This document shows, piece after piece, positions 55,751 through 64,000 of a stretch of DNA of 64,000 nucleotides. Under the pieces are notes generated by a model. It ran no database searches, was not told where the DNA came from, and saw nothing but the letters and a program-made list of their open reading frames with translations. Origin of the DNA: Eutreptiella sp. 'Long Island Sound 2002' (Eukaryota > Euglenozoa > Euglenophyceae > Eutreptiales > Eutreptiaceae); contig OZ038379.1 in the NCBI GenBank assembly GCA_964036045.1, forward strand, positions 85,241,178-85,305,177, given 5' to 3'. Position numbers and translations under genes: made by a program. The stretch's first letter is position 1; every line of letters starts with the position of its first letter.

Positions 55751-57081
55751 ATGGCCCTTGCTGCTGCCCACGCTTGGTGCGAGCACCATCAAAAGCTCCT
55801 TGGGGTCCGTCGCCTTGGCGGTCCTGAGGGGTTTACGATGGGTGATGCCAATGTGAGGCGCCCTGTGGCGACCCGCTTTGAACATGGTGTGGACTTTGGA
55901 CTCCTTGTCCATAAGTACCCCTTCATGGCGGAAAAGCGAGACCCCCTGGTTCTCAGCAACTACATCTTCGAGTTGCTAGAGGTAAATCCAGGGGTTGCTG
56001 GATTTTTGATCCAGCTTCATACCGAGGATGTGGACGCGGTGGTGGAGTCCGTCACCGCTCATGCCGAGAAGGGTGCGGGGACGAAGACGACCCTCTATGT
56101 GGGTCAGGAGGAGGGATGCAAGCAATGGGGGGGGCTGGGTCTAAGTGTTGGTTGTGCAAAGACCCCAATGGGATTGTTGAGCAAAGGGGGGTGGAGTCCA
56201 CCTCAAGATGGGGGGCATTCTTGAGAAGTGTGACCCCTGATAGGCGGCCGGGGGACTACCAACATGCAGCATGCCGCATCCTAAAAGGCATTGCAAAGCG
56301 CATTGAGACCATCCTTCAGGCCCTCCCCCCTGGTACCCCTGGTAAGGCCCAAGCTCTTGCAGCTTTGCAGGCCTTCAAACAAGCCCTCAAGGATGAGACC
56401 TCAGGCATCCCTCTGAGGGAACGCCTCCCTTCGGCCTCGAGGGCCACAGAAAAAGATTTCGATCTAACAAGCACCAAAGTTTTCCTAACCTCCCCCCCCT
56501 TCCAAAGGCAATTTGTGGATTGCCTCAACGAGCATATCCCCACAGTGAGGACCCCTGGGGGACCTATGTTATGGGTTGTTGTGCATGTCATGGTGAAATG
56601 CATTGAGGGTTTGTATGAGCTTTGGAGGGTGAGGGAGTTGTACACTCTAACCCAAGTGGAACGCCACCGTGCGTTGACCACAAAATTTTCAAAAGCGTGG
56701 GGAGACTCAGGTTGGTCCCCCACCAGGTGGATCCATTGGTGCTTGGCACATTCCACCTTTTTTGCCGAGAAATGGAGGAACATTTTTCAGTTTTCCTCCA
56801 TCCCAACGGAGTATCGGCATGGGCCTTACAAGAGGAGGCTCAAAAATTGTTTTAAGGGTTGGTCCTTGGTGAGGCCAAGTATGTCCCTCCGCCACATGCA
56901 CCATTGCATGTCCATGAACGCCCTGGAGCAAGGGCTTTTGGGACTGGAGCCTAGGCAGCCAAGGCCTCAGACATTGATGACTTTGTATGAAAAACGACCA
57001 CACATGCTTTGTGCCAACTGTTTTGTGTTGTTTGTCCTAGGGAGGGAGGGAGGAGGGGTGCGCGATAACTACCCGCGATAA
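55751..57081 (+). pseudogene. Putative transposase-like protein of the TIR element (frameshifted)
   Basis: The first frame starts MALAAAHAWCEHHQKLLG (ATG at 55751) and runs to 56224. The protein-like reading moves to another frame at a G-run near 56126-56135 and continues KCWLCKDPNGIVE ... YQHAACRIL (CX2C ... HX3C, probably zinc-binding), then a long helical region ending SGWSPTRWIHWCLAHSTFF, SIPTEYRHGPYKRRLKNC and SMSLRHMHHCMSMNALEQ. A 4-5 base insertion (CCTAG near 56951) alters the C-terminus compared with the copy at 59748-60330, which ends AAKASDIDDFV-stop. I do not recognise a catalytic core; given the short length this may be an internally deleted transposase. Confidence 0.45.
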
Positions 57082-57371
57082 CTGCGCGATAACTGAGTTA
57101 TCGCGCGATAACTAGCGCGATAACTAGTTAGAGCAAGGTGCTCTAACTGCGTTCTAACTCTGTTCTAACTGTGCTCTAACTCTTTGACCCCCCCCCCAAA
57201 AACCACCCCTACAATGAGGATTATGTGGGGAAAGGAAGGGGATGGGGGGTTTTTGAGGGTGCTGAATCCATTTTTTTAGGTGGTTTGCCCCAAAATTGAG
57301 GGTAGGTGGGTGTTCCAGAAATTGCGTTCTAACTAGGGGTTCCGCACCACGCCCTAGAACGCTGCATCCCA

Positions 57372-58098
57372 AACCACATGTCCAGCGAACTCCACTTCTC
57401 TCACAAAGAGTGAGGCATTTGTGGGCTTGCACACCATGCTGTGCTTGTCCAAGACCCCCAATACTTGGCGCAAGTCCTTCTCATGCGCCTCGATGAGCTC
57501 GTCGTCGGTCATGTCCTCGGTGCCCGACCCGATAATCATGTCATCAACAAACGGGTCGGCACAATCCCGAACGGGTTGAAGGAGATCCTCCATCATGCGT
57601 TGAAAGGCAGCACTCCCATTCTTGGCTCCCAGGTGGACTACCTTCCATTGCATGGGCCCCAGCGGAGTGGACATCGCTGTGCATGGCCTGGAGTCCTCAT
57701 GCAGCGGCATTTGGTGGTACCCGTGCTTGAGGTCCAACACCGTGACGATGCGCTTCTTCTGCTGCTTTTGTAGGATGGAGTCAATCAGCGGTAACGAGTA
57801 CGAGTCATGCTCGGTTTGTTCGTTCAATCCCCTGTAATCGACAACCAATCTCCATTCACCCTTCTCCTTCTTTGGGACGATGAAGGCCGGGCTTGCCCAC
57901 TCACTATCGGAGGGTTCAATCCAACCACGCTCAATAAATTCCATCAAGACCTTCTTCATCGCTTCCGCTCGTTCCCCTTGGAGTTGATATTCCCGGTGAC
58001 GATAAATTTTCGGGTTTGGTTTCAGCTTGATCTTGGCCGTACCATATTTCCCGCGATCCGGAGGATTCTTGTTGGCAACTCCACTAAATAGCCGTGGA
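57372..58098 (-). pseudogene. E3 reverse transcriptase, fingers and palm
   Basis: One open frame reads FIERGWIEPSDSEWASPAF, WRLVVDYRGLNEQTEHDSY, VLDLKHGYHQMPLHEDS and FVDDMIIGSGTEDM, with catalytic FVDD at 57540-57551. It is very close to E1 at protein level although the DNA is clearly diverged, mostly at third positions. That suggests E3's lineage was under selection before it decayed. Confidence 0.8.
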
Positions 58099-58847
58099 TG
58101 TAACTACGAAGCCAACCCCAGATACTGTACATTCGCCAACTCCTGGTCAACTCCATGTCGAGAGCATTTAACTTGCTTGTACTTGTGCACTCTGTTGTTG
58201 CTACACCTTGTGCATGAAACGCGAGGAACTATCTATATTTTACAGCTTATGGTTGCGTTGCTTTGTTGTTATGTTGCAATATGTCGGTTTTCTGGGTCGA
58301 AGCCAACTTTTTGGAAGCCAAGTCAAAGTTTTTTTACAAGTTGGCGCGCCAAGTCGCAAGTTGGCGCGCCAAAATTCCGGAGTTGGCGCGCCAAATCCGG
58401 ACTTGGCGCGCCAAAACTGTCAACTTGGCGCCCGCCAAGTCCGGCTGTCGCGCGCGCCAACAGCCCAGTCGCGCGCGCCCAACAGTTGGATCGGTGGGGG
58501 GACACTTGGCGCGCGCCAACTTGACAGTTTTGGCGCGCCAACTTGACAGTTTTGGCGCGCCAAGTCCGGATTTGGCGCGCCAACTCCGGAGTTGGCGCGC
58601 GCCAACTTGCGAATTTGGGCCAACCAAGGCCCGGGAAGCCAACTTTGGGACTTTTTCACCGTGTAGGAGTGTTTTCAGCACGAGAGGGGCATGAAACCCG
58701 GGGTTTTTCAGGGTAAAAAGTTTCCATTTACACCAAAAAGGAGGAAAAAATCCCTAGGTAGCCAGTGTAACAACATAATAGACACCCGCCATGATTTGGC
58801 TGCATTCCGAAGCAAGTTGGCGAATGTCCCTTGGCTTCGTAGTTACA
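58099..58847. mobile_element. TIR element (749 bp) with TTGGCGCGCCAA array
   Basis: The ends are inverted copies of TGTAACTACGAAGCCAA (17 bp), followed a little further in by CATTCGCCAACT on both sides. GA stands at 58097-58098 and 58848-58849, a 2-bp target duplication, and E3 rejoins as GCCGTGGATAGGC. No protein frame is credible, so it is non-autonomous. Its centre is the palindrome array listed separately. Confidence 0.8.
58338..58612. repeat. Array of the palindrome TTGGCGCGCCAA
   Basis: Seven exact 12-bp palindromes plus about three variants with an expanded core (TTGGCGCGCGCCAA, TTGGCGCCCGCCAA), separated by short spacers such as GTCCGGA and CTGTCAAC. The left and right halves are roughly inverted copies of each other, so the array is also one large palindrome. 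Confidence 0.8.
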
Positions 58848-58849
58848 GA

Positions 58850-59436
58850 TAGGCTTCAATAAGTCTATCCTTGAGCTCGGGTACCTTTGGATTCTCCTTG
58901 GCTTCTTCCGCCGCTTGCCGGGGTATTGAAACTACCGACTTCACGGCGGTGTATGCCTCTTGTGGATCCACGTCCGACATCTCCTCGTCCGATATGCCCT
59001 GTTCATCGACGTGGGCGGCCGTTCCCACCGATAATCTTCAAAAATTTCGGGCCACGGGCTGGAGTTCGTCGAATTTGTCACCCACTCTTGGAAAACCCCA
59101 TGTCGGAGGGTCGGACCCTATGGGACGATCGTATTGGTCGGCCAAATGGTCCGTACTTCTTGCCACGAACTCATCCTTCTCAAACTTCCCGGTCACCAAC
59201 TCCCGGTCATCCCACCAATGGGGTGACTTGGCCCGGGCTCGCTCCTTTCGAGCAGCCACTCGGTCATGCATACCAATCCGCATGTAGGCAACAACCCGGT
59301 CGATCTCCGAGTGAGAGAGTACGTCAACACTCTCCGTAGGGTCGCTCTTTTCTTCAAACATGACCCTCATCGGTACCGCCTCTACCCTCCTGATAAACGC
59401 TTCATCACCAGTGGGTTGGCATTGTGAACCATCAAC
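58850..59436 (-). pseudogene. E3 pol connector, RT-proximal part
   Basis: Two adjoining readings carry MVDGSQCQPTGDEAFIRRVE, DVLSHSEIDRVVAYMRIGMHD, KSPHWWDDRELVTGKFEKDEF (59436-59038) and HVDEQGISDEEMSDVDPQEAY, VVSIPRQAAEEAKENPKV (59028-58850), matching E1/E2 between connector and RT. A stop and phase change lie near 59035. Confidence 0.75.
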
Positions 59437-59710
59437 CATGTACCCTTCGTGAACCGGCCGTTTGAATCCGAGATTCACGGTACTGTGAATTTCACCCAAT
59501 TTTGCTGTGTTTTGCTCGTAACTTGGTGCTATCGTGTGCTTTTGTCGTGCTACCTTCGCCCAAAGTAAGATGCAACAAATAGGTGCAATTTAGAGGTTTA
59601 AAGTCCCCGCATGGTTTAACAGATTTGGTGAGATTCGCGTGAATATGAGATTCACGCACCTAAATTCACGCAGAAATTCACGCTAGATTCACAGATTCAC
59701 AGTATGTGAA

Positions 59711-59746
59711 ATTCGTACGAATTTCGTACGAATTTCGTACGAATTT
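59711..59746. repeat. Three tandem TTCGTACGAA palindromes
   Basis: Three 10-bp palindromes spaced 11 bp apart, just left of the nested TIR element, with ATTCACG units upstream (about 59480-59700). Confidence 0.7.
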
Positions 59747-59747
59747 A

Positions 59748-60330
59748 TGGGATGTGGCGTTCTAGGGCGTGGTGCAGAACCCCCCCAATTACAAGAGGAG
59801 GCTCAAAAATTGTTTTAAGGGTTGGTCTTTGGTGAGGCCAAGTATGTCCCTCCGCCACATGCACCATTGCATGTCCATGAACGCCCTGGAGCAAGGGCTT
59901 TTGGGACTGGAGGCAGCCAAGGCCTCAGACATTGATGACTTTGTATGAAAAACGACCACAGATGCTTTGTGCCAAGTGTTTTGTGTTGTTTGTCCTAGGG
60001 AGGGAGGGAGGAGGGGTGCGCGATAACTACCCGCGATAACTGCGCGATAACTGAGTTATCGCGCGATAACTAGCGCGATAACTAGTTAGAGCAAGGTGCT
60101 CTAACTGCGTTCTAACTCTGTTCTAACTGTGCTCTAACTCTTTGACCCCCCCCCCCAAAAACCACCCCCATGATGCGGGTTATGTGGGGAAAGAAAGGGG
60201 ATGGGGGTTTTTTGAGGGTGCTGAATCCATTTTTTTAGGTGGTTTGCCCCAAAATTGAGGGTAGGTGGGTGTTCCAGAAATTGCGTTCTAACTAGGGGTT
60301 CCGCACCACGCCCTAGAACGCTGCATCCCA
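59748..60330 (+). mobile_element. Internal-deletion derivative of the 55364-57371 element
   Basis: It has the same TIRs (two substitutions at the left end). The interior from about 59792 to the right end matches 56826-57371; everything between the left TIR and this point is missing. TA stands on both sides (59746-59747 and 60331-60332), a 2-bp target duplication. It retains the native C-terminal codons of the unrecognised protein (AAKASDIDDFV-stop) and the right-hand CGCGATAAC array. Confidence 0.8.
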
Positions 60331-60390
60331 TACCCTCATTTCCACTGTTTCGCTTTCCCACAGCTCTCAAAGCCTTTCTTCGCATTCTCT

Positions 60391-60983
60391 TTGACAATGT
60401 CCCAGCAGACTATGTCGCAGCTCGCCAGCCTGGCCTCGCGCCCCGACCCCGCAGCCGACACCCTCGCCCACTACCAAGCCCTCCCCGTTGCCCACCATCA
60501 ATTGGAGGAGGCAACGTACGAGTCGGAGGCACTGGGGGTGGATGACATCGTGGGCTGGGCAGCCTCCCTCGACCCCTCCCCCGATGTCATCCACATCGAC
60601 ATGCGCAGCCCCACCCGCAACAGCTACCTCGGGGGGAGGGGATGGGCCACAACCCTGTGGAGGGAACTGCGCCACCAACTCCCCACCCTCAAATTTCTCC
60701 ATCTGACCCCTCTCCCCTCCAGTGTTGACCAGCTCCTCAACTCGATGAGGAATAACCCTGTGGGGAAGCCTAAGGACGCCCACATCCAGGTGTACCCCAC
60801 CACTAACCTTGTCCACACCCCCCCCCAACTGCGATATGGTGTGCCTGCAGGATCTTTCTGTAGGTGCACCAGCAGACCACTCTTTTTTCCCCTTTTCTTG
60901 GCATCTTGCCAACCCCCGGTGGTGGGATGATTTGGGCGTCGCCCCTTTCCATCCCACCATCCCCCCCCAGGTGCACGTCCCCG
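60391..60983 (+). pseudogene. Unrecognised protein fragment in the insertion complex
   Basis: The frame starts near ATG 60391/60397 (MSQQTMSQLASLASRPDPA) and reads DDIVGWAASLDPSPDVIHID, LPTLKFLHLTPLPSSVDQLL. At a C9 run near 60822 the protein-like reading moves to frame 2 (CLQDLSVGAPADHSFFPFSW, LANPRWWDDLGVAPFH) and is cut off at the gypsy junction. The leader, ACAG/CTCTCAAAGCC before the ATG, is shared with the 55751 gene. The family is unknown; it may be the first part of a related transposon protein. Confidence 0.4.
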
Positions 60984-62286
60984 ACAAGAAAGCCTTGGTA
61001 CTCCATGCTTGTCCCGGGGCGGTCATTGGTATACCCTTGGCGTCGATGCACAACTGCTCCTCGGGTCCAAATTGCATCTCGTTGAGGGTGATGGAGTCCA
61101 AAGTCGGTTTAAGATCCCCCAACGGACATGGGCTGGATCCTATGCCAGTCACGACAAGGATACCCATTGCTCTATCCGCAATAATCTTGTTCACCGTACG
61201 TCTGGTGTCTTCTTGAGCACCATGCCAGTACGTGGGCCCCCACTCCTTCAATCCCCAATGCTTTGACCACGCAGAGTCCCCCTTGTGCCAATGCCTCGTA
61301 CACTTCCTTAGCTGCGGGGCATCCCGGGAAGCAAATACGTCCGTCTCGGGTTTTTCGCCTCCAAGTTGTTGAACCATGCGACTGTACACTTGTGGCGCCA
61401 TGCCATATTCCAAGAGATGACCTCCGCGGTCCCCATTGAACTTGGTACACACGGTCTTGACCGCCCGCACGATTCTTTCCTCCTCATCTCCGGTCCACTG
61501 AGATAATCCTGGGGCATGGTCCGTGGATAGCCAAGTAAGACTGGATAGCCAAGTAAGACGCTCCTTGTCCTCTCGAACCAACATTGCACGGTGAGGAGGA
61601 GCTCCAATGGCGTTGCTCACCATAAAAACATACTCCATAATAATATCCCAATCGGAAATGTCTGCGGCATAAAAATTCCCGGAAATTACGATCCGCTTCG
61701 ACAAATCAGGTCGGTTCAAGCGATCATGTTCCCAAAATTCCATGCCGATAGTGGCTTCATGGGTACCCCCACCCATAATTTCGCCATTGGCGACCTTCAA
61801 GCGCACCGGTCTTCGGCTGGGCTTCAGAAATTATTCCGAAAATAATTCCTTCCGAACCAAGCTCACTTGGGCACCCGTATCCACCAATACATCCGCAATC
61901 ACCTCTTTCTTTCCACACCGTACTCGCACTTTCAAGTGCAATTGCCGTTCGTCGCCATGTGGAGTATGAACAACTCTCACGGCATGCAACTCTAGTACGC
62001 TTGGATGCATCAATACTTCGAGCGTGTGATCCCGGATGGTGTAGATCTTGGGTTGGTCATGCCCATCCACGGGGCTCTCCGTGGTCTCTCCATAATTTAT
62101 TTGTGTGCGACCCAAATCCATATGTACTTCCCTTGGAAGGGTGTTCCATGGGCTGGGACTTGCAAAGTTCAGCTTTCTTGGCTCTTCCGGAGCCCTCTTT
62201 GATACCATGGGTACCTTCTTTCTTTCGATTTTGCTGATTTGTGGCGGAGAGACCTCCGGTGTCCCATCCCCGTGGGGGCTTCTCTA
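60984..62286 (-). pseudogene. E3 protease and connector
   Basis: The reading follows the TAA-TAG pair at 62289-62284 in phase: RSPHGDGTPEVSPPQ, MVSKRAPEEPRKLNFAS, DVLVDTGAQVSLVRK (protease active site), a frame break near 61830, then MRLKVANGEIMGGGTHEA, KEWGPTYWHGAQEDT, DRAMGILVVTGIGSSPCPL and GQAWSTKAFL, where the insertion complex begins. A duplicated LTWLSS unit near 61540 is an in-frame tandem duplication absent from E1/E2. Confidence 0.75.
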
Positions 62287-62290
62287 TTAA
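62284..62290 (-). promoter_or_regulatory. E3 gag-pol stop (TAA-TAG) at the readthrough position
   Basis: The minus strand reads TAA TAG AGA AGC CCC CAC GGG, against TAG AGG AGC CCC CAC GGG in E1/E2. The stop and downstream codons are in the same relative place, with an added TAA. The downstream hairpin is only partly kept. Confidence 0.5.
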
Positions 62291-62505
62291 TAGGTCCGGT
62301 TTACCGCAGCACCATCATGCTGCGAATCACCTGGGCCTTGACTTCCCATTCGTTCTTGCAAATTTTTCAAGTCCTCCGTGGCCTTCCTTAGCGACTCGGC
62401 AACCTCATCAATTTGCCGAATCCGCCGATCGCCACTATGGCTTGATCCCACTTGTCAACCTCCATCAACTTGTCTCTTTTTCCATTCATCAATCCGCTTC
62501 TCCTT
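62291..62505 (-). pseudogene. E3 Gag C-terminal part
   Basis: A short, broken stretch corresponding to the Gag end of E1/E2 (a Leu/Glu helix then Gln/Gly-rich tail). Several deletions make the frame hard to follow; placement rests on order and flanking matches. Confidence 0.5.
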
Positions 62506-62866
62506 TTTGAATGTTCTTAACCGCATCAACTTGTTCTGGGGCTGACGTCCCCCAAAGGAAGACCTCGTGAGAATATATACACTACTTGGAGTACACGGAG
62601 GCGGTTCGCCTAGGAAAGCGAAAATGATGGCACTGATGGTTTCTTGGTGTAGATTGATTGGTAGGTTTTGGTGATGAATTGGTTGCACTGAGGCTTGTTG
62701 TAAGCAGGGGGCTGGGTTCAGCTCGCACAGAAAAATGCAGGTGCACTCGGGAGTGCAGGCTGTATTTTTCTTTCTGTGTGTTTTTCCATGTTTGTTTCCA
62801 TGCAGTCAACTGCTGGAGGGGCGGTGGAAAACTTGTGGTTTGCTTTGGTGTTGAAAATGAAATTGA
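62506..62866. mobile_element. 361-bp insert with 15-bp target duplication
   Basis: AATCCGCTTCTCCTT stands at 62491-62505 and again at 62867-62881, and E3 gag reads through if one copy and the insert are removed. Duplications of this length are typical of target-primed (LINE-driven) insertion. The insert has no recognisable gene and no clear poly(A); it could be a SINE or a retroposed transcript fragment. Confidence 0.65.
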
Positions 62867-62881
62867 AATCCGCTTCTCCTT

Positions 62882-64000
62882 GGGGACTTTTTCGGGGTGG
62901 GCTTGGAAGTATGCCCGCTTGTCCTCCTCGTACACCTTGCACGTTTTGTGGTCGTGCTTATGGGATGGCCCTTTCCCATAGCAGACCTAGCACCCACCCT
63001 CTTCCCGCCGGTACTCGATGAAGCTCAACGGGGGATTTCCAATTCTCCGCGGCTCCTTTCCTTGACGGGGTGGTGCTTTCCTCCACTTGCCCTTGTCATG
63101 ACCATACGCTTTCGTGTTGTGGGCCACGAACGCGAAGAAGTGTGCATCTTCATGATCTTCCCGAGTCATGTACTCCCCGCCGGACGACGTCTTCCCATCC
63201 TGGGACCCTGGATCTTGACTTCGGTCTCCACCGACGGTTGGATCTTCTTGGATGGCGCGATAATTCCGATCGTGGCGGCGCTCGCGATGCCCATGGCCGT
63301 GACGGTCCTTAATGTGAGCCTCGTTTTTGGAATTAAGCTTCAATTCCACGCTCACGTATTGGACTATTGAGTCCGCGCTCATGCGGGCTGGGATCATCTG
63401 CATCCTCAGCTTCTCCCCACGTCTCCACTCGACGTTGTTGAGCCTCAGCAAACGTCCTCCGGCCGTGTCCCCAAACACCTCCAAGTAAACCGAATTCCTT
63501 CATGGAGATCATCCGGTCGGGCTCTCCCGGGTTCCTCCGGAAATATTCCATGATACGAGGATGCTCATCTTCCGGCGACATGATTCGTACAGCCAAGCGC
63601 TTCTTTGCTCGCTTCTTTTCCTCGTCTTCCACACGCTTCTTCCAGTACGAGGGTAGTACATCCCGCAAGAGATGGCCAATCTCGCTTGATTCGGACCAAT
63701 CTTCCACTTGCTTCAGGAGCCGGCGGTACTTTCGGAGATACCTCCTCCAATCCCTCAACCGCAATTCTCCACGCTCGAAGTTGAGGGGTATTGACCAAAG
63801 ATCGTCCAACTTTTGGTTTGGAGCATCAACCCCTTCTTCTTGCTCCAACCAATCGACGCATTGCTCCTCCGTACTGATCCTCTTCTCCCGAATTTGATCA
63901 CGTAAATCCGCCTTTAGCTCCGAGCCCAAACGGTGTGGGAAAGTGCGACATGCCCACTTGTCACGGGCATCCTGCCGCATCTCACCCACGACTTCCTCGG
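62882..64000 (-). pseudogene. E3 Gag, capsid and zinc-knuckle part (continues beyond window)
   Basis: The frame at 63989-63333 carries the capsid-like domain (KWACRTFPHRLGSEL, DLWSIPLNFERGELRLRDW, LRDVLPSYWKKRVEDEE); a shift near 63490 moves to 63484-62987 (RLLRLNNVEWRRGEKLRM, ELKLNSKNEAHIKDRHGHG). A TAG near 62987 replaces Trp of the zinc-knuckle CWVC motif. The rest of the knuckle and PEKVPKEKRIS follow before the 361-bp insert. Confidence 0.75.

Larger units (their letters stand above)
55364..57371 (+). mobile_element. TIR transposon (2.0 kb) with subterminal GTTATCGCG arrays
   Basis: Perfect 36-bp inverted ends start TGGGATGCAGCGTTCTAGGG (55364-55399 and 57336-57371). Flanks are AA on both sides; the gypsy sequence rejoins as GACCAACCACATG, so the target duplication is 2 bp. 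Inside the left end are eight GTTATCGCG units (55552-55680); inside the right end are about five CGCGATAAC units (57061-57125) plus GTTCTAAC/GCTCTAAC units. These mirror-image arrays probably bind the transposase. Two overlapping frames encode an unrecognised protein. Confidence 0.8.
59437..60983 (+). mobile_element. Insertion complex in E3 (outer element fragment with a nested deletion derivative)
   Basis: The gypsy reading breaks between KAFL and YMVDG; about 1.55 kb lies between. The left part (59437-59747) is AT-rich with repeated ATTCACG units and three TTCGTACGAA palindromes. The middle (59748-60330) is a separate TIR element. The right part (60331-60983) holds a reading frame with a leader resembling that of 55364-57371. 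The outer ends start TGT and end ACA but share no longer inverted repeat, so the right end may be deleted. Boundaries are approximate. Confidence 0.55.
54055..64000 (-). mobile_element. Old diverged gypsy copy E3, shredded by insertions
   Basis: Gypsy pieces in E1/E2 order run from gag at the window's right edge down to the integrase zinc region at 54055. They are clearly diverged from E1/E2 at DNA level and broken by frameshifts and stops. Interruptions are 55364-57371, 58099-58847, about 59437-60983 (itself containing 59748-60330) and 62506-62866. Removing each insert rejoins gypsy sequence cleanly. The 5' end and LTR lie outside the window. Confidence 0.85.

Noticed and set aside
58338-58612. 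CRISPR array, because of regularly repeated short palindromes
   Set aside because: Repeat units are only 12 bp, spacers are short and similar to each other, the array lies inside a TIR element, and the DNA is eukaryotic.

Overview
This is eukaryotic nuclear DNA made almost entirely of transposable elements; I found no intact host gene. Translated products include Ty3/gypsy polyproteins with chromodomains and a non-LTR retrotransposon with APE endonuclease, reverse transcriptase, RNase H and a Ulp1-like protease candidate. The mix of very GC-rich and moderately AT-rich blocks suits a protist or alga (green algae carry LINEs of broadly this kind), but nothing here fixes the species. The gypsy primer-binding site matches initiator-tRNA-Met with an AGCAGAG acceptor stem.

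Layout. (1) 1-11864, + strand: a decayed, GC-rich LINE cut by the window start, ending in an (ACCT)n tail. (2) 11866-12642, - strand: an unrecognised gene remnant cut by the LINE. (3) 12987-19903, + strand: a decayed gypsy element (gypsy A). A younger 2.67 kb non-coding LTR element (13235-15903) is inserted in its pol gene, and its two 900-bp LTRs are packed with short perfect hairpins. (4) 19904-21630: non-coding, with three degenerate tRNA-like box A/box B modules about 330 bp apart. (5) 21631-47587, - strand: a 26-kb composite of two related gypsy elements (E1 and E2) with 2.36-kb LTRs, enclosed by one 4-bp target duplication (AGAC). The LTR mosaic suggests that E1 inserted into E2's LTR and the two then recombined. 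(6) 47588-54054: AT-richer sequence with a TIR element (47971-49617) holding a chromodomain reading frame, an isolated piece of the LINE protease region, and microsatellites. (7) 54055-64000, - strand: an older diverged gypsy copy (E3) shredded by later insertions, including TIR elements with 2-bp target duplications and a 361-bp insert with a 15-bp target duplication.

How the genes work together. In E1 and E2, gag (coiled coil, capsid-like domain, CCHC knuckle) is followed in the same frame by one UAG and then protease, a connector domain, RT, RNase H, integrase and chromodomain. The UAG and the codons after it are preserved in all three copies, suggesting stop-codon readthrough. E1 and E2 each carry a few inactivating changes at different places.

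The most unusual signals are the hairpin-saturated LTRs of the 2.67-kb element, and TIR elements that each carry their own array of short palindromes just inside the ends.
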